A stretch of DNA of 33,455 bases from Rhodanobacteraceae bacterium (lineage in GTDB: Bacteria; Pseudomonadota; Gammaproteobacteria; Xanthomonadales; Rhodanobacteraceae), in assembly GCA_025928585.1 (NCBI GenBank), contig JAICJG010000018.1:1-33455 (forward strand). Reading direction: 5' to 3'. The notes beneath the pieces are model-generated. The model was not told the DNA's origin and did not search any database. It saw only the letters and a list, made by a program, of their open reading frames with translations. The position numbers and the translations under genes were made by a program. The first letter of the stretch is position 1. Each line of letters starts with the position of its first letter. Of the stretch, positions 1-10,094 are shown piece by piece.

Positions 1-1419
1 CTCGAGCAGTGGTGCGACTGGACGGGCAACGATCCCGCCAAGACGCGCGCGGTGGTCGGAAGCGCGTTTCGCATGCCGGGCCCCGACCAGAACGTCTACA
101 CGCTGGCGGCCAACGCCGTGTTGCGCCTGATCGGGCGCTACGGCATCGACCCGCGGCGGATCGGCTATCTCGCGCTCGGCACCGAATCGAGCACCGACAA
201 CGCCGCCGGCGCGGTGATCGTGCGCGGCCTGGTGGACGTGGCGCTGGCGGCAGAAGGCAAGCCGCCGCTCGCGCGTGATTGCGAGGTTCCCGAGTTCAAG
301 CACGCCTGCCTCGGCGGCGTGTACGCGATGAAGGGCGGCTTGCGCTATCTGGCATGCGACGGGAAGGGGCGGCAGGCGATCACGGTCAGCGCGGACGTCG
401 CCGAATACGCGCGCGGCAGCAGCGGCGAACCCACCCAGGGCGCCGGCGCGGTCGCGATGTTGCTGGAATCGCCGGGACGCCTGCTGGAACTCGACCTCGC
501 GGCCGGCGGCAGCGCGTCCGATTACCGCGGCCTGGATTTCCGCAAGCCGTTCCTGCGCTTCGCGGGCCAGACGCCGGGCCAACATGGGCGCCTCAGCGAC
601 CTGCCGGTGTTCAACGGCAAGTATTCGACGGACTGCTATACCGAGGCGACGCTGGCTGCGCTGGATGCGATGTTCGCGCGGCGCGGTGGCTCGCGCACGG
701 CCTGCCTGCGCGAATTGGCCGCGGTGTTCATGCACAGGCCATATCACCGGATGCCGCGCAACGCTTGGGCGATGGCTTACCTCGCCGCGCTCGCGCACGA
801 TGCGTCCGCGGGTGATGTCGAAGCCGGGCACGAACTGGAAGCCTATTGCGGCGCCGCGGGCGCTTCGCCGGAAGAACTGTCGCGCGAACTCCGGGGCGGC
901 ACCGCTGCCTGCCCGGACGGCGGCCTGCCGGCCGATGCGTTTCCGGTGGCGACGGCGGTGCTCAAGGCATTCCGCAAGAGCGACGCGTACCCGCGGATCG
1001 TCGAGGACAAGCTGCGATTTGGCACGGCCGCGATGATGGAACTCGGCAACCTCTACACCGCGGCCTTGCCGGCCTGGCTGGCCGCGGGACTCGACGACGC
1101 GGCCGGGCAGGGCGCCGACTTCGAAGGCCGCGACCTGCTGGTGCTCGGCTACGGAAGCGGTGATGCGGCCGAAGCGATCCCGGCGCGGGTGGCGCCTGGC
1201 TGGCGGGAAGCCGCCGCCGCGATCGGCTTTCGCGAGGCACTGGCCGCCGCAAGGGACCTCGATCATGCGGAATACGCGCTGCTGCACGACGCCGGCACGT
1301 TGAACGGAGCAGCGGTGCAGGCGCCATCCGGAGTGGTCATCGACCATGTCGGCGAGAGCAACGATCCTGCCTTCCAGGATTTCGGCATCGCGTATTACAA
1401 GTATTGCGGTCGTCCCTGA
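1..1419 (+). CDS. Hydroxymethylglutaryl-CoA (or -ACP) synthase family protein, 5' end cut by window
   Basis: The frame is open from base 1 to the TGA at 1417-1419, giving 472 visible residues; the true start lies outside the window. Family enzymes condense acetyl-CoA with an acetoacetyl thioester through a Glu/Cys/His triad. All three can be seen: Glu in LGTESSTD (window residue 62), the acylated Cys in HACLGGV (residue 103) and His in FMHRPYHRMP (residue 245). The C-terminal GYGSGDAAEAI also fits the family. The Glu-Cys spacing is longer than in the short mevalonate-pathway enzymes, suggesting a small insertion. Only the N-terminal few dozen residues appear to be missing. Whether it serves mevalonate synthesis or beta-branching on a polyketide carrier protein cannot be decided, because the upstream neighbours are not visible. 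The next gene is on the other strand, so this is the last gene of its unit. Confidence 0.85.
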   Translation, partial: LEQWCDWTGNDPAKTRAVVGSAFRMPGPDQNVYTLAANAVLRLIGRYGIDPRRIGYLALGTESSTDNAAGAVIVRGLVDVALAAEGKPPLARDCEVPEFKHACLGGVYAMKGGLRYLACDGKGRQAITVSADVAEYARGSSGEPTQGAGAVAMLLESPGRLLELDLAAGGSASDYRGLDFRKPFLRFAGQTPGQHGRLSDLPVFNGKYSTDCYTEATLAALDAMFARRGGSRTACLRELAAVFMHRPYHRMPRNAWAMAYLAALAHDASAGDVEAGHELEAYCGAAGASPEELSRELRGGTAACPDGGLPADAFPVATAVLKAFRKSDAYPRIVEDKLRFGTAAMMELGNLYTAALPAWLAAGLDDAAGQGADFEGRDLLVLGYGSGDAAEAIPARVAPGWREAAAAIGFREALAAARDLDHAEYALLHDAGTLNGAAVQAPSGVVIDHVGESNDPAFQDFGIAYYKYCGRP

Positions 1420-1449
1420 CCGCTGCATCGCCGAGTCGTCTCTCTCGCA

Positions 1450-1486
1450 GGATGGCTTCCGTTCTCGAGCATCAGAACGGCCATCC
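1450..1486 (+). terminator. Hairpin downstream of the HMG-CoA synthase-like gene
   Basis: About 30 bases after the stop codon, GGATGG (1450-1455) pairs with CCATCC (1481-1486), and CCGTTCT pairs with AGAACGG further in, giving a long stem-loop. It is followed by TTGGCCTGACTTTT, so the T-tract is interrupted. It could be a weak intrinsic terminator; the U-run is poor. Confidence 0.45.
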
Positions 1487-1555
1487 TTGGCCTGACTTTT
1501 CACAAAAGCCGCTCCGCTCGCGACTTTGTACAGCCGCTTCGAGCCTGACCCTCTG

Positions 1556-2098
1556 TTACGGTATTCCGGCGAGGCACCGGTGCAGGCGGGCGGGATCGGG
1601 CGCGGCGACCCGCACGCGCCCCGAATTCGACACCACGACGGACTTGCCGTCGCGATCGCGTGCATGGCAGATCGTGAAACGGGCGTTGCTGCCCGCGGAG
1701 TTGCCGTCCGGGTGAAAGATGATGTGCCTGCGGCCGGAACTGGTGATGATGCGGCTTCCCCTCGGCATCGCAGGTAGCGCGGCGATGACCTGCCGGCCGG
1801 CATCGGGCTGCCCGTCGTGATCGGCATCGGGGGCGACGATCCAGCCGTGTTGCCAATCGTATCCGGCCCGGCAATGCCGACCATCAGCGCTGGGACAAAC
1901 AATGATCCGCGTGTTGTCCATGACGGCCGCGGTGCGCGCGTGCCGCAACGTGCCCGCGACTCTCGCCTCGGCGCTGGCCTCGCGCGTGCGGGCGAGCAGG
2001 CTGCCAAGCGCGGGTGCCCCGATCATCGCCAGGATTGCGGCGACCCCCAGGGTCAGCATCAATTCGATGAGCGTGAAACCGCTGGCTTTCCGGTGCAT
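1556..2098 (-). CDS. GspH/FimT-type pseudopilin (type IV pilus or type II secretion minor pilin)
   Basis: 180 residues. The N-terminus shows a prepilin peptidase site, GFTLIE: cleavage is expected after Gly7, leaving Phe at +1 and Glu at +5 (residue 12), followed by one hydrophobic helix to about residue 33. The C-terminal globular part, with paired cysteines near ADGRHC and ICHARD, fits the GspH/FimT family of minor pseudopilins, which prime pilus assembly in the inner membrane. No other pilus or secretion gene is visible nearby, so it is an orphan here. It lies downstream of, and in the same direction as, the SIR2-TIR/STAND pair, but a terminator-like hairpin lies between them. The start is supported by GGAGG about 8 bases upstream; that ribosome binding site sits in an inverted repeat. 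Confidence 0.85.
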   Translation of the reverse strand: MHRKASGFTLIELMLTLGVAAILAMIGAPALGSLLARTREASAEARVAGTLRHARTAAVMDNTRIIVCPSADGRHCRAGYDWQHGWIVAPDADHDGQPDAGRQVIAALPAMPRGSRIITSSGRRHIIFHPDGNSAGSNARFTICHARDRDGKSVVVSNSGRVRVAAPDPARLHRCLAGIP

Positions 2099-2104
2099 GG
2101 CCGC

Positions 2105-2120
2105 TTCCTCCGTGGAGGAA
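2105..2120 (-). promoter_or_regulatory. Inverted repeat enclosing the ribosome binding site of the pseudopilin gene
   Basis: On the plus strand TTCCTCC (2105-2111) and GGAGGAA (2114-2120) form a perfect repeat with a 2-base centre. In the minus-strand mRNA the 3' arm is the Shine-Dalgarno sequence GGAGGA, about 8 bases before the ATG at 2098. Pairing would hide the ribosome binding site. Regulation by this fold is an inference. Confidence 0.45.
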
Positions 2121-2220
2121 ACAGTCTGCCGATCCGTTTCCGCGCGGGGCAGCGGCGCGCGGCGCCTGATCGCGTCAGCGCGTGCCTATGTTTCGCGTCG
2201 GAAAACTCCGGCACAAAAGA

Positions 2221-2253
2221 GGGGACACAAGTCCCCTTTTTGTGTCCCTTTTT
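2221..2253 (-). terminator. Hairpin terminator after the STAND gene, with an alternative fold
   Basis: GGGGAC (2221-2226) pairs with GTCCCC (2231-2236) around ACAA. Read on the minus strand, it lies about 40-55 bases after the STAND stop codon and is followed by TCTTTTG, a usable U-tract. An overlapping repeat, GGGACACAA (2222-2230) with TTGTGTCCC (2240-2248), gives a competing stem. On the plus strand both are followed by T-runs, so it could work in both directions. Similar GGGGACA palindromes occur as dispersed repeats in this bacterial group. Confidence 0.55.
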
Positions 2254-2275
2254 GTAAGGAGAGAAGTTCCGACGC

Positions 2276-5200
2276 TCAGACGTGGGTGGTGGAGCGGGCC
2301 TTGGCGATCAATCCCGCCACGTAGCGCATGCTCGTCAGCCGCTGCGCTTCCGCCGACGCGCCGGCGATCTGCTGCGCCGCTTCGGTGAGCGCGGCATCGC
2401 GCAGCTTGCGGCCGTTCGCGGTGCCCGGCTGTGAAATCGCGCTGACGTACAGCGCATAGGCGTAGTCATGGCGGAAGGTGGTGCCGGTCGCGCCCGCCTT
2501 CTGTTGTTGGTCGTACCACGCCAGCGCCGGTTGCAGGACTTTCTGCGCTTCGTCGTTGCGGCCCTGCATCGCGATCGCCTGTGCGAGGACGAATCGGGCG
2601 CGCGATTCGCGCGGCTTCGGGTCGGTTTGCGTGGCTGCCGCATTCGGGATGATCGCCAACCACTGTCGCGCCAGAGCTTCTGCTTGTGCGTAGTGCCCGA
2701 GTCGCATGGCCGCCCGCGTGGCGACGTTGAGACCGTCTGCCAGATTCTGGTTCTTCCAGCGGGTTGCGCCTGCGTCCGTCGACGGCACCTCGATCGGCTG
2801 GATTGTGGCGCGCGCCTCGGTGGCTTCGGCCAACGCCGGTTGCAGCGCACCCTGGCTCAGTTTGATATCCCCGAGTGCGAGCGGCAGGTTGGTTGCCGCA
2901 AGCCGGCGCTGGGGAGAACCAGGCGGTCGATCCGCCATCAGCGATTGCAAATCGCGCACGGCGGTCTGCGCTGACTGCTCCGCCCCCGCTTCGCCGTTCT
3001 CCGCGATGGCCCTCGCGAGGTTGAGCCGGATGTACCAGGTCACGGCAGCGAGAGGTTTGGGGCTGCGCGGGTCCTGCGCCAGCGCCAGCGCCGCGCGCAG
3101 GGTGGCGATGGATGTCGATACCTCGCCACGCTCGAACTGGAATGTCGCAACCTGGGTCCGGGCCTGCGCCAACCTGCCCCAGGCATCGACACTGGACGGG
3201 TCGAAGCGTACCCAATCCTCGGCGGCCTGCACGGCTTCGTCCGCATGCTTCGCGGCCGCCGCCGCGTCGTGCCGGCCCGCAGCAAGGTCGCCGAGCCGCT
3301 TCACGGCAAAGAAGCGATCTTCCAGCGAATGCAGGTCGCCCGGCCGGCGCGCCAGGACCTTTTCGGTCATCGCGAACACCTGCTGCTCCAGCTTTTCGGC
3401 TTCGTCGATGCGGCCGAGCGCCTGCAGTTCCCCGGACTTGGTATCGGCGGTGTCGGCCCAGGAGGCCGCGGCATTCAGGTCCGACAAATCCAGCGCGCCG
3501 AGGCCTGCCAGCGTCCTGAGCGCTTCGTCGCAGGTTGCCAGGCCTTGCTGCGGCCGCTGGTTGAGGCAGATGATGTTCAAGGTGTCGGCGTAAAGCTGCC
3601 GTACCCGGTGCGACGGATTGGCACCGTTGACCAGCGGCCGCAGCAGGGCGGCGGCCTGGTCCATCGGCGCCGAACTCCCGCCGCCCACGGCGGATCCGTA
3701 ATTCGCGTTGTACAGGATCGAGGCGAGGCCATAGACCACGGGTTCGCCGTCGTCGCCCGCTGCGCGCAGCTTCGCGAAGATCGCCTGGGCTTCGCCGAAA
3801 TTCTTGCGCGCGGCTTTGTCGTCGCCGCTGGCATTCTGGGCTGAACCGAGGCGCACCAGCGCCATCGCCTTGTTGATTTCGGTTTCCGGGGTGAGCAACG
3901 CCGGCGGCAGGCCGTCGTAGTAATCCACGGTTTTCTGCGCCAGCATGCCCAGCGTGCCGAGCCGGCCGGTGGGCGCGAGCTCGTCGTAGAAATCATCGAT
4001 CATGAAGCCGACCAGGTTCTCCGCATGCGTGCGCGAGGCCTGGGCTTCCGCTTGCGCGATCTTGGCGCGGTGCATGCCGATGAAGCCGAAGACCGCGGCG
4101 ATAATCGCGAGTACCAGCAACACTACGCATACCGTCGCGACCATGCGCGTGCGCAGCAGCGCGCGGTGGGTGGCCGCCTCGCGCTCGCGCTGCGCGGCGA
4201 GCTGATGTTCGGCCTGCTCGCGCGCCTCGCGCTCGCGGCGCAGGTTGCGGCTGGCCAGCACCACCGGGCACAGCACGTCGTGGGTCAACTCGACCCTGCG
4301 CATGTCGAGGCGTTCCTCGATCCGCAGCAAACGCCGGTTGACCAGCGTCGCCAGCGTGTCCGGTTCGGCGCCAGCCACGGCGAGCGCCTTGGCCACCCGT
4401 TCCTCGGCCAGGCTTTCGCGGTAGCCCGATTCGGTGAGCAGCTCATCCTCGATCACGCGCCGAACGCCGGCCGGCTGGTCGGCCAGCGCGCGCTCGTAGA
4501 ATTCGCTCAGGATGGTCTCGCGTGATCCGGCCAGGAGATCGGTCGAGATTTCCTCGCGCCCCTGCGACAGCCGGATGTTGTTGAGTTCGCGGCACACGAG
4601 GCTCAGCAATGACGGCTCGATTTCGGCGTTGACCAGTTCCGAACCGCCGGCGACGAAGCGCACGATCGATTCGGCGACTTCCCGCGACACCAGCTTTCCG
4701 CCCGGCTTCACCACCGCGTTCAAAGCCTGCGCGCCATTCATCCGCGCCAAGCGCATGCGGTTCTGGGTGATCGAAGGCATGCTGGCCTTCAGCCCTTCCA
4801 GGTGCGCGAGGTAATCCTCGCGCAGGGCGATCAACATGCGGTAATCCGCGCGCGCGAAATCGAAATCGTCCGCAGCGGTGTCGTCCTCCTCCAGCCTCGC
4901 CTCCAGCGCCGCGGGCGCGCGGTTTTCGACCAGGTCGGCCAGGTCTTCCAGGAATTGCTTGGCGCGCAGGCGGCCGGCGTCGTCGGCCTGGCCGAGCGTG
5001 AAGATTTCCTCGAACTGGTCGAAGATCAGCAGCGGTATCAGCGCGCGGCCTTCCGCGTCGCGCAGCAGGTCACCGCGGTGGTGCAGGAATTCCCACAGCG
5101 ACTCGCCCTGGATGGCGGCGCCCGGCCGCGTCCAGTGGCCGGCAGCCTCGGTGGCGCGGAAGATCGCGTGCTTGATCTGCTCGGAAGGCGCAGGCGACGC

Positions 5201-5476
5201 GGCCGCATAATCGATGCGCACGTACACCGGGCAATAGCCATCGTTGCGCAGCCGCGGCACCAGGCCCGCGCGCAGCAGCGATGTCTTGCCGAGGCCGGAT
5301 TGGCCGAACAGCACGGTCAGGATCTTGCGTTGCACCCGGCGCGCGAGCTCGGCGGCTTCCTCGTCGCGGCCGTGGAAATACGCGCGCGTCTCCTCGGTGT
5401 AGGAAAACAGGCCCAGCCACGGATTCTCCGGATCGAGCGTGACCGTGTCGGTGCCGCCGGCGTGGCCGTCGTTCAT
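2276..5476 (-). CDS. nSTAND-type NTPase with membrane helix and C-terminal TPR-like repeats (conflict/defence protein)
   Basis: 1066 residues. After a short leader, YFHGRDEEAAEL (about 33-44) opens an nSTAND1-like P-loop module. The Walker A is GQSGLGKT (58-65) and the Walker B is LLIFDQFEE (149-157). A winged-helix-like end carries ELTHDVLCPVV (about 396-406). A charged stretch (410-440) leads to one strong transmembrane helix (about 446-467), followed by a long alanine-rich helical region to the C-terminus that reads as TPR-like repeats. STAND proteins act as switch NTPases that oligomerise when their repeats sense a trigger. There is no effector domain on this protein; the effector is the upstream SIR2-TIR gene, overlapped by ATGA (start codon 5474-5476), so translation is coupled. 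The frame stays open upstream to about 5746, but that part overlaps the neighbour and reads as non-protein-like Arg/Pro-rich sequence. An anti-phage role is inferred. Confidence 0.85.
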   Translation of the reverse strand: MNDGHAGGTDTVTLDPENPWLGLFSYTEETRAYFHGRDEEAAELARRVQRKILTVLFGQSGLGKTSLLRAGLVPRLRNDGYCPVYVRIDYAAASPAPSEQIKHAIFRATEAAGHWTRPGAAIQGESLWEFLHHRGDLLRDAEGRALIPLLIFDQFEEIFTLGQADDAGRLRAKQFLEDLADLVENRAPAALEARLEEDDTAADDFDFARADYRMLIALREDYLAHLEGLKASMPSITQNRMRLARMNGAQALNAVVKPGGKLVSREVAESIVRFVAGGSELVNAEIEPSLLSLVCRELNNIRLSQGREEISTDLLAGSRETILSEFYERALADQPAGVRRVIEDELLTESGYRESLAEERVAKALAVAGAEPDTLATLVNRRLLRIEERLDMRRVELTHDVLCPVVLASRNLRREREAREQAEHQLAAQREREAATHRALLRTRMVATVCVVLLVLAIIAAVFGFIGMHRAKIAQAEAQASRTHAENLVGFMIDDFYDELAPTGRLGTLGMLAQKTVDYYDGLPPALLTPETEINKAMALVRLGSAQNASGDDKAARKNFGEAQAIFAKLRAAGDDGEPVVYGLASILYNANYGSAVGGGSSAPMDQAAALLRPLVNGANPSHRVRQLYADTLNIICLNQRPQQGLATCDEALRTLAGLGALDLSDLNAAASWADTADTKSGELQALGRIDEAEKLEQQVFAMTEKVLARRPGDLHSLEDRFFAVKRLGDLAAGRHDAAAAAKHADEAVQAAEDWVRFDPSSVDAWGRLAQARTQVATFQFERGEVSTSIATLRAALALAQDPRSPKPLAAVTWYIRLNLARAIAENGEAGAEQSAQTAVRDLQSLMADRPPGSPQRRLAATNLPLALGDIKLSQGALQPALAEATEARATIQPIEVPSTDAGATRWKNQNLADGLNVATRAAMRLGHYAQAEALARQWLAIIPNAAATQTDPKPRESRARFVLAQAIAMQGRNDEAQKVLQPALAWYDQQQKAGATGTTFRHDYAYALYVSAISQPGTANGRKLRDAALTEAAQQIAGASAEAQRLTSMRYVAGLIAKARSTTHV

Positions 5477-6858
5477 GCGGACCTCCCGCTGAACAGATCC
5501 TGCAGGCGGCGCAGGAATTCCGGTGTCGGTTCGCCGCCCGACAGCCGGGTCATGTGCACGGCCTTGAAATGGTCCGGCACCAGCGCGGCGGATTCCGGTG
5601 TGTCGTCGATGCACACCGGCAGGATGAACACGGCGCCGCCGGCCATGTTGCGCACGCGATCGACGGCGTAGCTCCATTCGCGGCGGAAGTAGGCCTCGAA
5701 ACGGTGCTGGGTGGTGGCCGAGATCACCGGCACGAAGTAACTGCAACGGGCGATATTGGCGCGGATCTTGCGGTCGTAGTCGTCGCCGCCTTCCAGCCGG
5801 TCGAGATCGAACCAGGTGGTCATGCCCGCGGCGTCCATGCCGGCCTTCAGCCGCTGCACGGAGGCAAGATCCTCGCGCGCGTAGCTGATGAAGATCGCGT
5901 TTTCGGGCATTTCGCGGGCGGGTGGCAGGAACCGCAGCGGCGCGCCGCCATTGGCCGAAGGCACGCCAGCCTGGCGAGCACTCCAGCGCTGATGCAATTC
6001 CGCGACGAAGGTTTCCGCGCCGCCGTACACGCGGGTACGCACGCTGACCTGCTGCAGGAACGCGACCAGTCGTCCATCCTGCAGCGTGTGATCGTCGGCG
6101 AATACCTCGGTGACGTCACGCGGATCGGATAGCCGCTTGCGCTTGGCCATGCGCAGGAAAAGGCGCGCCAGCCAGTTCGAAAAATCGCTGCCGATCAGAA
6201 GCAGGTGACTGTGTTCGAGCTCGTGGAAAAGCTTCTCCGGCGTCAGGTGTTCGGACTGCAGCGCGCAGATGAACTCCAGCATGTCCTCGTCGGAGAGCAC
6301 GTACGTCGGCGAGGCGGACAAGCGCCCGAGCAGGTGATAGACCACCGTGCGCGACAGGTTGGCGCGTTCGCTCGGCAGGTCGGCAACGCGGTTCGGTGTA
6401 TAGGCGATCACCTCGGCGCCGGGTTGGCCACCGTACCGTTCGAGGTTGACGGCATTTTCCAGCAGCGGATCGAACGTGGTGGTGACGAACAGGTCGAAGT
6501 CGGTGATCTGCGCCAGTTGCCGCAAGGGCCGCGGCGGTTCGAAGTGCATCTCGCGCATGATCGAGCGCAGACGCGTGTACGCCTCCTCGCGCCGCCCGTG
6601 CTGGCCGAGATAGCTGCACATCACGTCGTTGAGCGTCAGCGGCTGCGGCAGCCCGACAGGATCCACCGACAGCCGTGCCGCCAGTTTTTCCGCCAGCCAG
6701 ACGTACAGCGGACGCAGGCCGCTTTCGGTCTGCACGCGCAAAAGGTCGGGTCCGATGATCGGGATGACCCGGTGCTCCTCGATGTAGTTGAGGAGATCGT
6801 CCCAGGCGTCTTCATCGAAAGACGGCACGGGATCCGTCGCGGCGGGAAGCGTTGACAT
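5473..6858 (-). CDS. SIR2-like/TIR domain fusion protein, putative NADase effector
   Basis: 461 residues, no signal peptide or membrane helix. The N-terminal part (about 15-290) is a SIR2-like domain: IIGPDLL (34-40) at the nucleotide loop, [10 protein letters not shown] (125-134) at the position of the usual TTNYD motif, YHLLG with His175, and [13 protein letters not shown] (220-232). A linker leads to a C-terminal TIR domain: [10 protein letters not shown] (321-330), [13 protein letters not shown] (349-361), and Glu394 in FRREWSYA at the place of the catalytic Glu of NAD-cleaving TIRs. The usual SIR2 Asn is replaced by Thr128, so the SIR2 part may bind rather than cleave NAD. TIR and SIR2 domains are known NAD-depleting effectors of bacterial immunity. 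The gene is first of a pair with the STAND NTPase and is divergent from uvrB. The start ATG is at 6856-6858. Confidence 0.85.
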   Translation of the reverse strand: MSTLPAATDPVPSFDEDAWDDLLNYIEEHRVIPIIGPDLLRVQTESGLRPLYVWLAEKLAARLSVDPVGLPQPLTLNDVMCSYLGQHGRREEAYTRLRSIMREMHFEPPRPLRQLAQITDFDLFVTTTFDPLLENAVNLERYGGQPGAEVIAYTPNRVADLPSERANLSRTVVYHLLGRLSASPTYVLSDEDMLEFICALQSEHLTPEKLFHELEHSHLLLIGSDFSNWLARLFLRMAKRKRLSDPRDVTEVFADDHTLQDGRLVAFLQQVSVRTRVYGGAETFVAELHQRWSARQAGVPSANGGAPLRFLPPAREMPENAIFISYAREDLASVQRLKAGMDAAGMTTWFDLDRLEGGDDYDRKIRANIARCSYFVPVISATTQHRFEAYFRREWSYAVDRVRNMAGGAVFILPVCIDDTPESAALVPDHFKAVHMTRLSGGEPTPEFLRRLQDLFSGRSA

Positions 6859-6958
6859 GGCGGGGAGGCCCCTTTTGGCCCGCAGAGCTTACTCCCAATC
6901 CTGGGCGAGGGCGCAAGCGCCGCTCGAAGCAGGCGGCGAGGCCGCCGCAAGCGACATT

Positions 6959-6964
6959 TATAAT
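6959..6964 (+). promoter_or_regulatory. -10 element of a leaderless uvrB promoter
   Basis: A perfect TATAAT ends exactly 6 bases before the uvrB ATG, so the expected +1 is the A of the start codon. No Shine-Dalgarno sequence precedes the ATG. There is no good -35 hexamer; instead the perfect repeat GGCGGC-GAG-GCCGCC (6932-6946) covers the -35 region. The promoter assignment is an inference. Confidence 0.5.
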
Positions 6965-6970
6965 TGCCGG

Positions 6971-9043
<2,073 letters not shown>

Positions 9044-9576
9044 CGGGCACAGCGCGGCGCCGTACCGAAACACTCGTCAGCCCCTCACTGCAAGCGCACC
9101 GGACGGGAGCGGCAACTAAGCGCTACCCACGCCCAATGGGCCTGATCTTTTTGCCTTCCTGCCTGTCTCACCGATGTTTATATCCGGAGCTGTGACAACT
9201 TGACGCGCTCTGTTATCGAATGGCGTTTGTGCCGTAGTAGCAGGTAAAACCATGCCGGCCAGCCTCGTGGGGCCCGTTCAGCTTCATAAGGGCTGCGAAT
9301 CGTGGCTATCAAAAAAATCAAAAACAAATGCTTGGGGCCGTGCTCGAGGCGCACGCCGCACTGGTGGCGATCAGAAATCCGTGCGCGGCCGGTGCAGCCG
9401 GCGAGGGTGGGGCGATACCAACCGAGGCTGCCTCGCGGGACCGGGCTGACCGCACCGAACGCGCACAGGCACTGCGGGTGCATCCTTGCTACTCGAACCG
9501 ATCGCCCCACCCTCCTGGCATTGGCTTGGCAGTTGAATCAGGATGCTGCCGCGTCAGAAAATTTTCTTGATATAGC
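9044..9576. other. Gap after uvrB with no convincing gene
   Basis: Open frames here are short, Arg/Pro-rich and without a ribosome binding site or recognisable motif. The stretch holds a weak hairpin, GCCC-AAT-GGGC (9131-9141) followed by TTTTT (a possible poor uvrB terminator), an A-rich run near 9310-9330, and the 14-bp inverted repeat listed separately. Confidence 0.5.
9403..9514. repeat. 14-bp perfect inverted repeat flanking an 84-base interior
   Basis: GAGGGTGGGGCGAT (9403-9416) and ATCGCCCCACCCTC (9501-9514) are exact reverse complements. The interior contains further short complementary GC-rich pieces. It could be the closing stem of a structured RNA of about 112 nt or the ends of a small degenerate mobile element. 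No clear target duplication is visible and I recognise no known RNA family. Confidence 0.5.
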
Positions 9577-10068
9577 TCACGCCAACCGCTTGCGGCGGAA
9601 CATCACCGCAGCGACAGCTGGCATGCCGAAACCCCCCAAGCCCAAAAGGTAGCGGGGTCGGGCACTGGAACGCGGGTCCGGGTCGCGGTACCGCGGAATA
9701 TGTCGTCGGTGGACGAAGTGGTATAACCAAACGGATAGATCGGATCTCCTCCGCCTGTAAGCCACCAGCTGTTCGTAGGTTGAGTCAAAGAACAACCCAC
9801 GTGGCAATCACTACCGAAACACCGAACCCGTATTGGCAGTTGCTGCGGTGTAGGTGAAGCCGTTGAAGGCGAAATCCAGACCGAATGAGTACCAGGGCTG
9901 ACGCTGCTGCTGTCGAAAGCGAAGCTGCCTTGATCGACATTACCTGCGAGTGGCCCTCCGAAACATGCACCGTCCTTGACGGGGAGTAGCTCGAGCGGCC
10001 GGGATAGGCGTCATCGTGGCGGCGGTTACGGCGAGAATCGCGCAAAGAACCTTGGAAGCGCAGTTCAT
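9577..10068 (-). pseudogene. Frameshifted PEP-CTERM exported protein remnant
   Basis: On the minus strand an ATG at 10066-10068 starts a clear signal peptide, MNCASKVLCAILAVTAA followed by TMTPIPAARA, but that frame stops soon after. Protein-like sequence continues in other frames: KDGACFGGPLAGNVDQGSFA, then YSFGLDFAFNGFTYTAATA, then GYTTSSTDDIFRGTATRT leading into VPVPDPAT. Another frame holds YLLGLGGFG and AVMFRRKRLA, ending at 9577. The last two pieces together make a PEP-CTERM sorting signal (Val-Pro-x-Pro, hydrophobic helix, Arg-rich tail), normally recognised by exosortase. At least three frame changes are needed to join the pieces, so the gene is broken, unless the sequence has several indel errors. 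The ancestral protein was probably small (about 150-165 residues), secreted and of unknown function. Confidence 0.65.
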
Positions 10069-10094
10069 GGACGTGACTCTCGTTGATAGTGTGA

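Noticed and set aside
5477-5746. N-terminal extension of the STAND protein
   Set aside because: It overlaps the TIR part of the upstream gene, reads as Arg/Pro-rich non-protein sequence, and the ATGA start at 5474-5476 is a better choice.
6859-6970. LexA/SOS box upstream of uvrB
   Set aside because: I looked for known LexA-type palindromes in the divergent gap and found none; only the GGCGGC/GCCGCC repeat is there.
9131-9152. uvrB terminator
   Set aside because: The stem is only 4 bp with a 3-base loop and the T-run is separated from it; too weak to list as a terminator.
9403-9514. Known small RNA such as SRP RNA, 6S RNA, tmRNA or RNase P RNA
   Set aside because: None of the conserved sequence blocks of these RNAs is present; only the inverted repeat is supported.
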